Below, piece by piece: positions 53,613 through 61,615 of a stretch of 64,000 bases of DNA. This stretch comes from Ruegeria arenilitoris. Its GTDB lineage: Bacteria > Pseudomonadota > Alphaproteobacteria > Rhodobacterales > Rhodobacteraceae. Within the stretch, counting starts at the first letter, position 1, and the number at the start of each line of letters is the position of its first letter. The notes beneath the pieces are model-generated. The model saw only the letters and a program-made list of their open reading frames with translations. It did not search any database and was not told where the DNA came from. The DNA is taken from contig NZ_WPZQ01000010.1 in the NCBI RefSeq assembly GCF_013030265.1, forward strand, positions 1-64,000. Reading direction: 5' to 3'. A program made the position numbers and the translations under genes.

Positions 53613-54652
53613 GCCACGCTGCGGAACAGATGCACGACACAATCGGGTGGCTGCAGATGTATCGGTTGCGTATGAAAAGACGACGGCTTCTATGGCGATC
53701 CTTTCGCAGTCGTCACCAGTTGAACAGCCTTTCGGACAGAACCCGATTGATCGCAAAGGGCGACATCCTGTCCTTCACAACCCTGCGCAATGAACTCGAG
53801 CGCCTGCCCTGGTTCTTTCGTCACTATCGCAGCCTTGGCGTTGATCACTTTCTGATGGTGGATAATGGCAGCGACGATGGAACGGTCGCGTATTTGCAGG
53901 AACAACCGGACGTTTCCCTGTGGCAAACCGATGCCAGCTATCGCGGTTCTCGCTTTGGTCTGGACTGGCTGACTTGGCTGCAAATGCGGTACGGCCACGA
54001 CCATTGGACCCTGATGGTGGATGCCGACGAGTTACTGATCTACGCCCATCACGACACGAGATCACTGAAGGATCTGACGGCATGGCTTCAAAACCGCGGT
54101 CATAGCGCCTTTGGTGCCTTGATGCTGGACATGTATCCCAAGGGTCACCTGGATCAGCACAAATACGATCCGCAGTCCAATCCTCTGGACCTACTGAATT
54201 GGTTCGACAGCGGCCCTTATCGCGCACAGCGCCAAAACCCATTGGGAAACCTCTGGGTTCAGGGTGGTGTGCGGGAGAGAGTGTTTTTTGCCGATCATCC
54301 TGACCGCTCACCGACACTCAACAAGATCCCGTTGGTTCACTGGTCCAGACGCTATGCGTATGTAAATTCATGCCATTCCGCCCTGCCGCGGTACCTGAAT
54401 TTTGCCTATGACGGGCCCGGGGGCGACACACCCGCCGGCGTCTTGTTGCATACAAAATTCTTGCCTCAGGTCATCAAAAGCGCGGAAACCGAAAAAGAGA
54501 GGCGGCAGCATTTTCATGATCCCGACCTATTCGGGCCATACTATGATGCAATCGTCGCAGCGCCCAACCTGTGGAACGCACACTCTGTACGCTACACCGG
54601 ATGGGCGCAGCTTGAGGGGCTGGGTTTGATGAATTCAAAAGGCTGGAACTGA
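53609..54652 (+). CDS. GT2-like glycosyltransferase (Glyco_tranf_2_4 type), copy 1
   Basis: A 347-residue glycosyltransferase with a basic N-terminus (MKRRRLLWRSF). Residues ~50-170 are the GT-A core: FTTLRNELERLPWFFRHYRSLGVDHFLMVDNGSDDGT and LMVDADELLIY, the latter carrying the DxD-type metal site. A second conserved block, NLWVQGGVRERVFF and LNKIPLVHW, follows at ~210-250. It is a close paralogue of the next gene and overlaps galE by 4 bases. Donor sugar may be UDP-galactose (inference from galE). Confidence 0.87.
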   Translation: MSHAAEQMHDTIGWLQMYRLRMKRRRLLWRSFRSRHQLNSLSDRTRLIAKGDILSFTTLRNELERLPWFFRHYRSLGVDHFLMVDNGSDDGTVAYLQEQPDVSLWQTDASYRGSRFGLDWLTWLQMRYGHDHWTLMVDADELLIYAHHDTRSLKDLTAWLQNRGHSAFGALMLDMYPKGHLDQHKYDPQSNPLDLLNWFDSGPYRAQRQNPLGNLWVQGGVRERVFFADHPDRSPTLNKIPLVHWSRRYAYVNSCHSALPRYLNFAYDGPGGDTPAGVLLHTKFLPQVIKSAETEKERRQHFHDPDLFGPYYDAIVAAPNLWNAHSVRYTGWAQLEGLGLMNSKGWN

Positions 54653-54810
54653 ATGGGGAACGATCCCGTTGGAAAACCCGTTTCAGGCTAACACCTTTTA
54701 AATACATTGCTTCTCAAGGTGCTAAAGTGTCATAAAACAGTAATTGCCCGGTGCGATCTCGGCTCAGGCCAACCCGGGCATGCTCGCGTCATAGAAGGTT
54801 AGGCAGTCGC

Positions 54811-55821
54811 GTGAGCCTTTTGGATTCTTATCGTATGAGATTGCGGCGCAAGCGCCGCCTTTTGCGCTGTGTGCGTAAACGACGCGAGTTGAAACCTTTC
54901 AAAGACAACACCGCCAACATCCAAAGCGACAGCGTTCTGTTGATGAGCGTTGTACGCAACGAGAAGATCCGGCTGCCCTACTTTCTGTCCTATTATCGTA
55001 AACTGGGCATCGATCACTTTCTCTTTGTCGACAACAACAGCGATGATGGCACTGCTGAGTATCTGAGCGAACAGCCAGATGTCTCGCTCTGGAGCGCCAG
55101 AGCCAGCTACAAGCGCGCTTCTTTCGGTCTCGACTGGTCAAACTACCTGCTGCGCAAATACGCGCGTGATCATTGGGTTTTGACGGTCGATCCGGACGAG
55201 TTCTTCATTTACCCGTTCTGTGACACGCGCCCGATCCGGGCCCTGACCGACTGGCTGGACAGCACAGGTGTTCGCAGCTTCGGCACGATGCTGATTGACA
55301 TGTATCCGGAAGGCCCGGTTCAGGAGGCGGTGTATCACGAAGGGAAGGATCCGTTTGAAATCTCTCCCTGGTTCGACTCGGGAAACTACATGATCTCCAA
55401 GAATCCGACCTACGGGAATTTGTGGATTCAAGGTGGCCCCCGCAGTCGCGTTTTCTTTCAGGACAATCCGGAAAAGGCGCCTGCACTAAACAAAATCCCG
55501 CTGGTAAAGTGGGACAAGCGCTATGTCTATGTCAGCTCGACCCACTCTCTTCTGCCTCGTGGCTTGAACCAAGTTTACGACGAGTGGGGTGGTGAGAAAA
55601 CCAGTGGCGCGCTGCTGCATGCTAAACTGATTGATATTCTGGGTGAAAAAGCGCGCGAGGAAATGACACGAAACCAGCACTATCGCGCTTCGGGAGAGTA
55701 TCGTGCCTATCTGGAACAGCTGGAAGATCAGCCAGTCTTTTGGTGCAAATGGTCAGAGAAGTACATCAACTGGCGGCAGCTTGAGATCCTTGGTCTGATG
55801 TCAAAGGGGAACTGGGCATGA
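54811..55821 (+). CDS. GT2-like glycosyltransferase (Glyco_tranf_2_4 type), copy 2
   Basis: A 336-residue paralogue of the preceding enzyme with the same layout: basic N-terminus (MRLRRKRRLLRC), LMSVVRNEKIRLPYFLSYYRKLG, FVDNNSDDGTAEYL, LTVDPDEFFIY (metal site reads DPDE instead of DADE), NLWIQGGPRSRVFF and LNKIPLVKW. I choose the GTG at 54811, which gives MSLLDSYRMRL in line with copy 1; an upstream start at 54751 is less likely. It is separated from copy 1 by 158 bases but overlaps the Branch-type gene by 4 bases. Confidence 0.84.
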   Translation: MSLLDSYRMRLRRKRRLLRCVRKRRELKPFKDNTANIQSDSVLLMSVVRNEKIRLPYFLSYYRKLGIDHFLFVDNNSDDGTAEYLSEQPDVSLWSARASYKRASFGLDWSNYLLRKYARDHWVLTVDPDEFFIYPFCDTRPIRALTDWLDSTGVRSFGTMLIDMYPEGPVQEAVYHEGKDPFEISPWFDSGNYMISKNPTYGNLWIQGGPRSRVFFQDNPEKAPALNKIPLVKWDKRYVYVSSTHSLLPRGLNQVYDEWGGEKTSGALLHAKLIDILGEKAREEMTRNQHYRASGEYRAYLEQLEDQPVFWCKWSEKYINWRQLEILGLMSKGNWA

Positions 55822-57518
55822 GCACTCTGGGCATCGTCATGCTGGTTCACACTGCGCTGGATCGGGCGGAACTAGTCGCCCGTCACTGGACCGCTGCGGG
55901 CTGCCCGGTGGTCATTCACGTAGACCGTAAAGTACATGAAGAGACCTATACCAATTTCGTCTCATCCTGTTCCGATGATCCGCTGATATTGTTTAGCGAA
56001 CGGCACGTCTGCGAATGGGGCGGTTGGGGCATCGTTGCGGCCTCGCAATCGGCTGCGACCTCGATACTGGAACGGTTCCCAGATGTGCGCCATGTCTATT
56101 TGTCCTCGGGATCCTGCCTGCCATTGAGGCCAGTGCTAGAACTGGTCGACTACCTGTCTGAACGGCCGCGCGAAGACTTTATCGAAAGCGCGACCACTGC
56201 TGATGTGAGCTGGACCGTCGGTGGCCTGGATCTTGAGAGGTTTACGCTGCGCTTTCCGTTTTCATGGCGCAAACACCGGAAACTGTTCGATTCTTATGTA
56301 AAACTGCAACGTCTTCTGGGTTTTCGACGCAAAATACCCGATGGGCTGGTTCCGCATATGGGCAGCCAATGGTGGTGTCTGACGCGACAAACCCTCACGG
56401 CGATTCTGCAGGACCCGAAACGGAAGGTGTATGATCGTTATTTCCGGCGTGTCTGGATACCGGACGAAAGCTATTTTCAGACGCTGGCTCGCCTGTACTC
56501 GATCCATATCGAAAGCCGGTCGCTGACCTTGTCCAAATTCGACTATCAGGGCCGTCCGCACATCTTTTACGACGACCATTTGCAGCTGCTGCGCCGATCC
56601 GATTGCTTTGTTGCACGTAAAATCTGGCCTCATGCGGATCGGTTGTACCAGACATTTCTGACCGATCAGACAGAGGCAATGAAACTGGCTGAACCAAATC
56701 CCGGCAAGATTGACCGGGTTTTTGCCAAAGCGGTCGAGCGTCGAACCCGGGGTCGCGACGGCCTGTATATGCAAAGTCGTTTTCCGCGACACGGTAGTGA
56801 AAACGGCCTGACATCGTTTCCCTATTCCGTCTTTCAGGGCTTCTCTGAATTGTTCGAGGATTTCGAATCCTGGCTGGGCAACGCGACGGGAGCGCGCGTC
56901 CATGGCCACTTGTTCGGACCTGAAAGAGCTGAATTTGCGGGCGGAGAAACCACGATCAACGGTGCATTGAGCGATGGTGCAAAACTGCGGGATTACAACC
57001 CGACCGCTTTTGTCTCCAACCTGATCTGGAACACGCGTGGAGAAAGACAGTGCTTTCAGTTTGGCCCTGCCGACACACAAAAGATCAACTGGTTCCTTGC
57101 ACGGGACAAGAACGCGCAGATTTCGGTGGTCACTGGCGCTTGGGCCGTACCGCTGTTCCGCTCGAACATGAATTTTGCCGACATCAGGAATGAAGCAGCG
57201 CGTTTGCAGCAGATTGAAACCAAGCAGCTTGAGGTGCTGGATTCAGTCTGGACCAAGGCAAAGGTTCGCATCTGGACGATGGCGGAGTTCGTTGAATCTC
57301 CGATGGAGCCGCTTCAGACGGTGATTGATGAAATCGGAACCGGTCAACCGGCTCATTTGTCTGAAGCGCCAACCATGGTTGATCTGACCGGCTTCGGAAA
57401 ATTCCTGCAAAACCTCAAAAATCAGGGTATGCACCCGTATCTGGTAGGTGATTTTCCGGTGGATGATGTTTTTGGTGCTCAGACACGGCAATTCCGCAAA
57501 CCATATCTGGTTCAATAG
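55818..57518 (+). CDS. Branch-type (GT14, core-2/I-like) glycosyltransferase with long C-terminal domain
   Basis: A 566-residue protein. Residues ~1-255 match the Branch family (beta-1,6-N-acetylglucosaminyl- or xylosyltransferase type): GIVMLVHTALDRAELVARHW, PVVIHVDRKV, CEWGGWGIVAASQSAA, VYLSSGSCLPLRP and MGSQWWCLTRQTL. Residues ~330-566 form a separate domain resembling the DUF5927/5928 type found after Branch domains in Rhodobacteraceae (assignment from memory). It would add a branch to the surface glycan. Overlaps with neighbours and its place before the sulfotransferase support one operon. Confidence 0.85.
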   Translation: MSTLGIVMLVHTALDRAELVARHWTAAGCPVVIHVDRKVHEETYTNFVSSCSDDPLILFSERHVCEWGGWGIVAASQSAATSILERFPDVRHVYLSSGSCLPLRPVLELVDYLSERPREDFIESATTADVSWTVGGLDLERFTLRFPFSWRKHRKLFDSYVKLQRLLGFRRKIPDGLVPHMGSQWWCLTRQTLTAILQDPKRKVYDRYFRRVWIPDESYFQTLARLYSIHIESRSLTLSKFDYQGRPHIFYDDHLQLLRRSDCFVARKIWPHADRLYQTFLTDQTEAMKLAEPNPGKIDRVFAKAVERRTRGRDGLYMQSRFPRHGSENGLTSFPYSVFQGFSELFEDFESWLGNATGARVHGHLFGPERAEFAGGETTINGALSDGAKLRDYNPTAFVSNLIWNTRGERQCFQFGPADTQKINWFLARDKNAQISVVTGAWAVPLFRSNMNFADIRNEAARLQQIETKQLEVLDSVWTKAKVRIWTMAEFVESPMEPLQTVIDEIGTGQPAHLSEAPTMVDLTGFGKFLQNLKNQGMHPYLVGDFPVDDVFGAQTRQFRKPYLVQ

Positions 57519-57524
57519 TCGGAT

Positions 57525-58958
57525 ATGAGCACAAAGTTCGACTATTTCATTGTTCTGGCTGCTATGCGTACCGGCTCGAACCTGCTGGAAGCCAACTTGA
57601 ATGCGCTAGACGGCGTGGCGTGCCATGGCGAGGCATTCAATCCCCATTTTATCGGACGGTTAAAATCTGATGAGTTGTTTGGGGTTTCGCTGGAGGAACG
57701 CGACAAAGACCCTATGCGTCTGCTTGATGCGATCCGGGCTGCACCGGATGCCTTGAATGGTTTTCGCTATTTTCAGGAACACGATCCACGGGTGCTGCAA
57801 TCGGCACTGGATGATCCGCGATGCGCCAAGATCATTCTGTCGCGTAACCCACTGGACAGCTATGTGTCGCTGAAAATCGCTCGCAAAACCAAGCAATGGC
57901 AGCTGACCAACATAAAGGTACGAAAAGACGCTCAGATCGAATTTGATCCGGTGGATTTTGCCAGCTACCTGGATGAGCAGCAGGAATTCAAACAGATGCT
58001 GCAGATCCATCTGCAGAAGACCGGCCAGACAGCATTTCATATCAATTATGATGATCTGAACCAGTTGGAGATTCTGAATGGTCTGTCCGCATGGCTGGGA
58101 GTTGGATCCCGACTGGACGCACTTGATGACAGGCTTAAGCCTCAGAATCCTGCTCCGGCCCTGTCAAAGGTGACAAATCCGGTTGAGATGGAAAATGCGC
58201 TGTCAAAAATCGACAGCTTCAATCTGCATCGAGTTCCAAATTTTGAGCCGCGCCGCGGACCAGCGGTTTCGCGGTACATTGCAGCCCCAAAGACGCCATT
58301 GATGTATTTGCCGATCCGCGGCGGACCAGAAGCTGTTGTTGCACAATGGCTGGCTGATTTGGATACCATGGATGCGCGGGACCTGTTGACCGATCGTAAT
58401 CGCAAGCAGATGCGCCAATGGATGCAAACCAATCCAGGGCATCGCAAGTTCACGGTGCTAAGGCACCCGCTGGCACGCGCGCACTCGGTGTTTTGCAGTC
58501 ACATCCTCAACAAAGGCCCGGGCGCATATCTCAACATCCGCAACATGCTGCGGAACAAGTACAAGATCCCTTTTCCCGGCCAGATTCGGAAAAACAACTA
58601 TTCAAAAGAACAGCACTATGAGGCGTTCTCGGCTTTTCTGGTCTTTCTGCGCCATATTCTGGCAGGCCAGACACCCATCCGCGTCGACGGTCTGTGGTGC
58701 AGTCAGGCAAGCACGCTTGAGGGGATGTCTGTTTTTGCCATGCCCGACTTCATTCTGCGAGAAGAAGAAATCGAAACCGCACTACCCGAGTTGGCCCGCA
58801 AGGTTGGGCACACCAATCCGCCAATACTCGGCACTTCTGAAGCGGACGTTCCGTTCTTGTTGCCTGATATCTATGATGCTGAGCTTGAGGCGCTGGCGAC
58901 CGAAACCTACCAGCGCGACTACGTGCTCTATGGGTTCAAGGACTGGAAGCCGCTGTGA
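57525..58958 (+). CDS. NodH-like sulfotransferase with a second, degenerate sulfotransferase-like half
   Basis: A 477-residue protein. The N-terminal half has the PAPS motifs of bacterial carbohydrate sulfotransferases: 5'-phosphosulfate loop AMRTGSNLLEANL (~13-25) and 3'-phosphate site IILSRNPLDSYVSLKIA (~103-119). The C-terminal half (~255-470) seems to repeat the fold: YLPIRGGPEAVVAQWL sits where a phosphosulfate loop should be but lacks its Lys/Thr/Ser residues, while FTVLRHPLARAHSVF (~309-323) keeps the 3'-phosphate pattern. It should transfer sulfate from PAPS to a glycan; cysQ upstream would clear PAP. It lies 6 bases after the Branch gene. Confidence 0.85.
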   Translation: MSTKFDYFIVLAAMRTGSNLLEANLNALDGVACHGEAFNPHFIGRLKSDELFGVSLEERDKDPMRLLDAIRAAPDALNGFRYFQEHDPRVLQSALDDPRCAKIILSRNPLDSYVSLKIARKTKQWQLTNIKVRKDAQIEFDPVDFASYLDEQQEFKQMLQIHLQKTGQTAFHINYDDLNQLEILNGLSAWLGVGSRLDALDDRLKPQNPAPALSKVTNPVEMENALSKIDSFNLHRVPNFEPRRGPAVSRYIAAPKTPLMYLPIRGGPEAVVAQWLADLDTMDARDLLTDRNRKQMRQWMQTNPGHRKFTVLRHPLARAHSVFCSHILNKGPGAYLNIRNMLRNKYKIPFPGQIRKNNYSKEQHYEAFSAFLVFLRHILAGQTPIRVDGLWCSQASTLEGMSVFAMPDFILREEEIETALPELARKVGHTNPPILGTSEADVPFLLPDIYDAELEALATETYQRDYVLYGFKDWKPL

Positions 58959-58964
58959 GCCGGT

Positions 58965-59483
58965 TCAGGGCCGTAGCGTGATCAGCGTACCTTCGTTGAC
59001 CATCGCATAGATCTCTTCGATCTCTTCATTCTTGACCGCGATGCAACCAGCTGTCCAATCAGGTGTCTTCCTTGCTCGCTTGAACTCGGAACGAAGATTG
59101 GGTTGCCCGTGGATAAAAATATCTCCACCCGGATCAACGCCCGCGGCCTTGGCCTGAGCGATATCTTTCGAGTCAGGATAGGAAATGCCTAGCGACAAAT
59201 GATACCGGCTGCGTGGGTTTCGGCGGTCGATCAGATACGACCCTTCCGGTGTACGGCCATCCCCACGTTTGAACTTGGTGCCGCTCGGCGCAAACCCAAG
59301 ATCCACGTCATACTCCTTCAGAACCTGTTCATGGTGCAAAAGATAGAGTTTGCGTGCGCCCTTGTTGACGACCAGCGATGTCACCTCGGGTCCGTTGTAG
59401 GAAAGAAATCTGGGGCCTGCTGATGCGCATGCTGAAAGGCTCAGCGTTGCCATTGCCCCCAAACCAAATGCTCGACGATCCAT
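58965..59483 (-). CDS. L,D-transpeptidase (YkuD) lipoprotein
   Basis: A 172-residue protein. The N-terminus is a lipoprotein signal (FGLGAMATLSLSAC, Cys19 lipidated). The YkuD domain spans ~35-170 with HG at 125-126 and the catalytic Cys147 in DWTAGCIAVKN. Such enzymes form 3-3 murein cross-links or attach proteins to murein in the periplasm; short single-domain lipoprotein forms are often of unknown substrate. It converges on the sulfotransferase gene with a 6-base gap. Confidence 0.92.
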   Translation of the reverse strand: MDRRAFGLGAMATLSLSACASAGPRFLSYNGPEVTSLVVNKGARKLYLLHHEQVLKEYDVDLGFAPSGTKFKRGDGRTPEGSYLIDRRNPRSRYHLSLGISYPDSKDIAQAKAAGVDPGGDIFIHGQPNLRSEFKRARKTPDWTAGCIAVKNEEIEEIYAMVNEGTLITLRP

Positions 59484-59499
59484 ATTTTCACTGCCTGCT

Positions 59500-59528
59500 G
59501 CTTTTTTTGGCTATTATGCCAAAAAAGC
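59500..59528. repeat. AT-rich inverted repeat between channel and transpeptidase genes
   Basis: GCTTTTTTTGGC-TATTAT-GCCAAAAAAGC: an almost perfect inverted repeat filling most of the 57-base gap between the sodium-channel stop and the transpeptidase start. It can form a hairpin on either strand. It lacks a T-run beyond the stem on the minus strand, so terminator activity is only possible. Confidence 0.55.
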
Positions 59529-59540
59529 TAAAAACTGAAA

Positions 59541-60350
59541 TCACTTTTTGCTGTTTGACTGCGCAATCAGGTGTTTCTCGATGATCTCAAGCCGTTCCAG
59601 CACCTCATCGCGATAGGCATCGGTCTTTTCACCATCCTCGGCATGGTGGGCGTCCTGCATCGAATTCACGATAAGACCAACCAAAAGGTTCACCACCGCA
59701 AAGGTCGTCACCATGATGAACGGAACAAAGAACATCCATGCATAGGGGTACACTTCCATCACGGGGCGCACGATACCCATCGACCAGCTTTCCAGCGTCA
59801 TGATCTGGAACAAGGTATAAGCAGACAGACCGAGATCACCGAACCATTCCGGAAAGGACTGTGAGAACAGCTTGGTCGCGATCACCGCGCCGATGTAGAA
59901 AAGGATGGCCATCAAAAGGAAAACGCTGGCCATGCCGGGCAGTGCCGAGATGAACCCTTCGACCACGCGACGCAGGCGTGGCGCCACCGAGATCACGCGC
60001 AGGACCCGCAAAATCCGCAGTGCACGCAAGACCGACAAGCCGCCAGCGCCCGGCACAAGAGCGATACCGACGATCACAAAATCAAAGACATTCCAGCCAT
60101 TGCTGAAAAAACGGCGCCCGGTCGAAATCAGCTTCATCGCGATTTCAGCCACAAAGATGGCAAGGCAGACGCTGTCCAGAAACACGATCACTGGGCCAGC
60201 CTTGTCCATGAGACTGGGAGAGGTTTCCATACCCAGCAGGACGGCGTTGATCAGGATCACACCGGTGATGAATTGCGAAAATCCAGCGCTTTCGACAAAG
60301 CCTTGCAAACGCTGCCTGATCCCCATTTGGGCGCTCTCCTGTTGATTCAT
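59541..60350 (-). CDS. Bacterial voltage-gated sodium channel (NaChBac/NavSp-like)
   Basis: A 269-residue single-domain, six-helix channel subunit that should form a tetramer. S1-S3 span ~23-100; S4 is VLRALRILRVLRVISVAPRLRR (~108-128) with Arg every third residue, the voltage sensor. The pore filter is TLESWSM (185-191), identical to the sodium-selective filter of NavAb-type channels. S6 is ~207-232, and ~244-264 forms a coiled coil for tetramer assembly. The ATG at 60350 overlaps the RNA methyltransferase stop by 4 bases and gives MNQQESAQM; an upstream ATG at 60401 is less likely. Roles may include motility, chemotaxis or pH balance in seawater. Confidence 0.95.
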   Translation of the reverse strand: MNQQESAQMGIRQRLQGFVESAGFSQFITGVILINAVLLGMETSPSLMDKAGPVIVFLDSVCLAIFVAEIAMKLISTGRRFFSNGWNVFDFVIVGIALVPGAGGLSVLRALRILRVLRVISVAPRLRRVVEGFISALPGMASVFLLMAILFYIGAVIATKLFSQSFPEWFGDLGLSAYTLFQIMTLESWSMGIVRPVMEVYPYAWMFFVPFIMVTTFAVVNLLVGLIVNSMQDAHHAEDGEKTDAYRDEVLERLEIIEKHLIAQSNSKK

Positions 60351-61576
60351 GATTTTTTCGACATGTTGAAGTGGCCTACGAGTTCGGTGTGTGACGACCA
60401 CCGAAATTGGTCAACCACCTGCACCCATTCAAGAGTGTAACCGGCCTGAGCCAGAATTTTTGCGTCACGCGCAAAGCTGATTGGATTGCACGATACATAG
60501 GCGATAACTGGGCGTTTGGCCTGCGCCAGCTCTTGCACCTGCGCTTCGGCGCCGGCGCGTGGTGGATCCAGTACAACTGCATCAAAGGATTTCAGTTCAT
60601 CTGGCATCAGGGGGCGGCGAAACAGATCGCGCGCCTCGGTTGTCACTTTCTTGAGACCTTCTGCCTTGCGCCATGCCTGATCCAGCGCACGGGTCATAGC
60701 CGCTTCACCCTCGACCGCATGGACCTCGGATCCTTCGGCCAGGGGAAGCGAGAACGTACCACTACCAGCAAACAGGTCGACAACCTGTTTAGATGATCCG
60801 ACAATTTCCAGAACAGCCTGTGTTAGAGCCTGTTCCCCATCTTTTGTCGCCTGCAGAAATGCGCCGGGAGGTGGAACAACCTGCGCTTTGCCAAACCGCT
60901 GTACTGGCGGTTGGCGCATCGCGATCACCTCATCATCCCAAGTCAGGCGAGCCAGCCCATGCTGTTCCGTCGCTTGCGCCAGCGCCAGTTCCAACGGCCC
61001 ATCCAGCGGTTTGCCACCTTTGACCGACACATCAAGACCCGCCTCGGACAGGGTCAGGGTCACGGCAAGAACGCCCTTGCGGCTGCCACCCAAGACAGCC
61101 AACGCCTCGGCAACGGGGATGGCAGCAATCAGCGCTGGGTCCAGCAGGTGACAGTCGGGGATTTCGGTGATCGTGTCAGACGCACGACCGTGAAAGCCAG
61201 CCAGAGTGCCCTTTTTCGTGCGCCTTACAGCAACGGTTGCACGGCGGCGGGATCGTTCAGGTGATGTATGGATCGGACGCATCGGTGCCTCCAACCCTTG
61301 TGCTGCGAGCGCGGTCCGCACCACTTCAACTTTCCAGTCGGCAACGAATGTATCTGATGCGTGCTGCAACTGGCACCCGCCACAGGCTTTGTAATGGCGG
61401 CAGGGCGCCTTAACCCGGTCGTCTGATGGCGTGTTGACGCGAATATCATTCAGCAGGGTGCCAACAAGCGTGCCACTGACCACCTCGCCCGGAAGGGTTC
61501 GAGGGGCGTAAACGGGGCCATCGGCGATACCGTCGCCCTGATGACCAAGGCGGAGAATGGTGTAATCCTGCGTCAT
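60347..61576 (-). CDS. 23S rRNA (uracil-5-)-methyltransferase, RlmD/RlmC type
   Basis: A 409-residue TrmA/RlmD-family enzyme. An N-terminal TRAM-like stretch (LGHQGDGIADGPVYAPRTLPGE) is followed by a 4Fe-4S Cys cluster (CRHYKACGGCQLQHA plus a further Cys), then the SAM domain: VVDLFAGSGTFSLPLAEG, VVLDPPRAGAE and the catalytic Cys in YVSCNPISFARD. It methylates a uridine in 23S rRNA; which position cannot be told. It is translationally coupled to the downstream sodium-channel gene. Confidence 0.92.
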   Translation of the reverse strand: MTQDYTILRLGHQGDGIADGPVYAPRTLPGEVVSGTLVGTLLNDIRVNTPSDDRVKAPCRHYKACGGCQLQHASDTFVADWKVEVVRTALAAQGLEAPMRPIHTSPERSRRRATVAVRRTKKGTLAGFHGRASDTITEIPDCHLLDPALIAAIPVAEALAVLGGSRKGVLAVTLTLSEAGLDVSVKGGKPLDGPLELALAQATEQHGLARLTWDDEVIAMRQPPVQRFGKAQVVPPPGAFLQATKDGEQALTQAVLEIVGSSKQVVDLFAGSGTFSLPLAEGSEVHAVEGEAAMTRALDQAWRKAEGLKKVTTEARDLFRRPLMPDELKSFDAVVLDPPRAGAEAQVQELAQAKRPVIAYVSCNPISFARDAKILAQAGYTLEWVQVVDQFRWSSHTELVGHFNMSKKS

Positions 61577-61615
61577 GGGGGGCCTGATAGCCGGGCTTAC
61601 GCTGTAAAAGAACCC

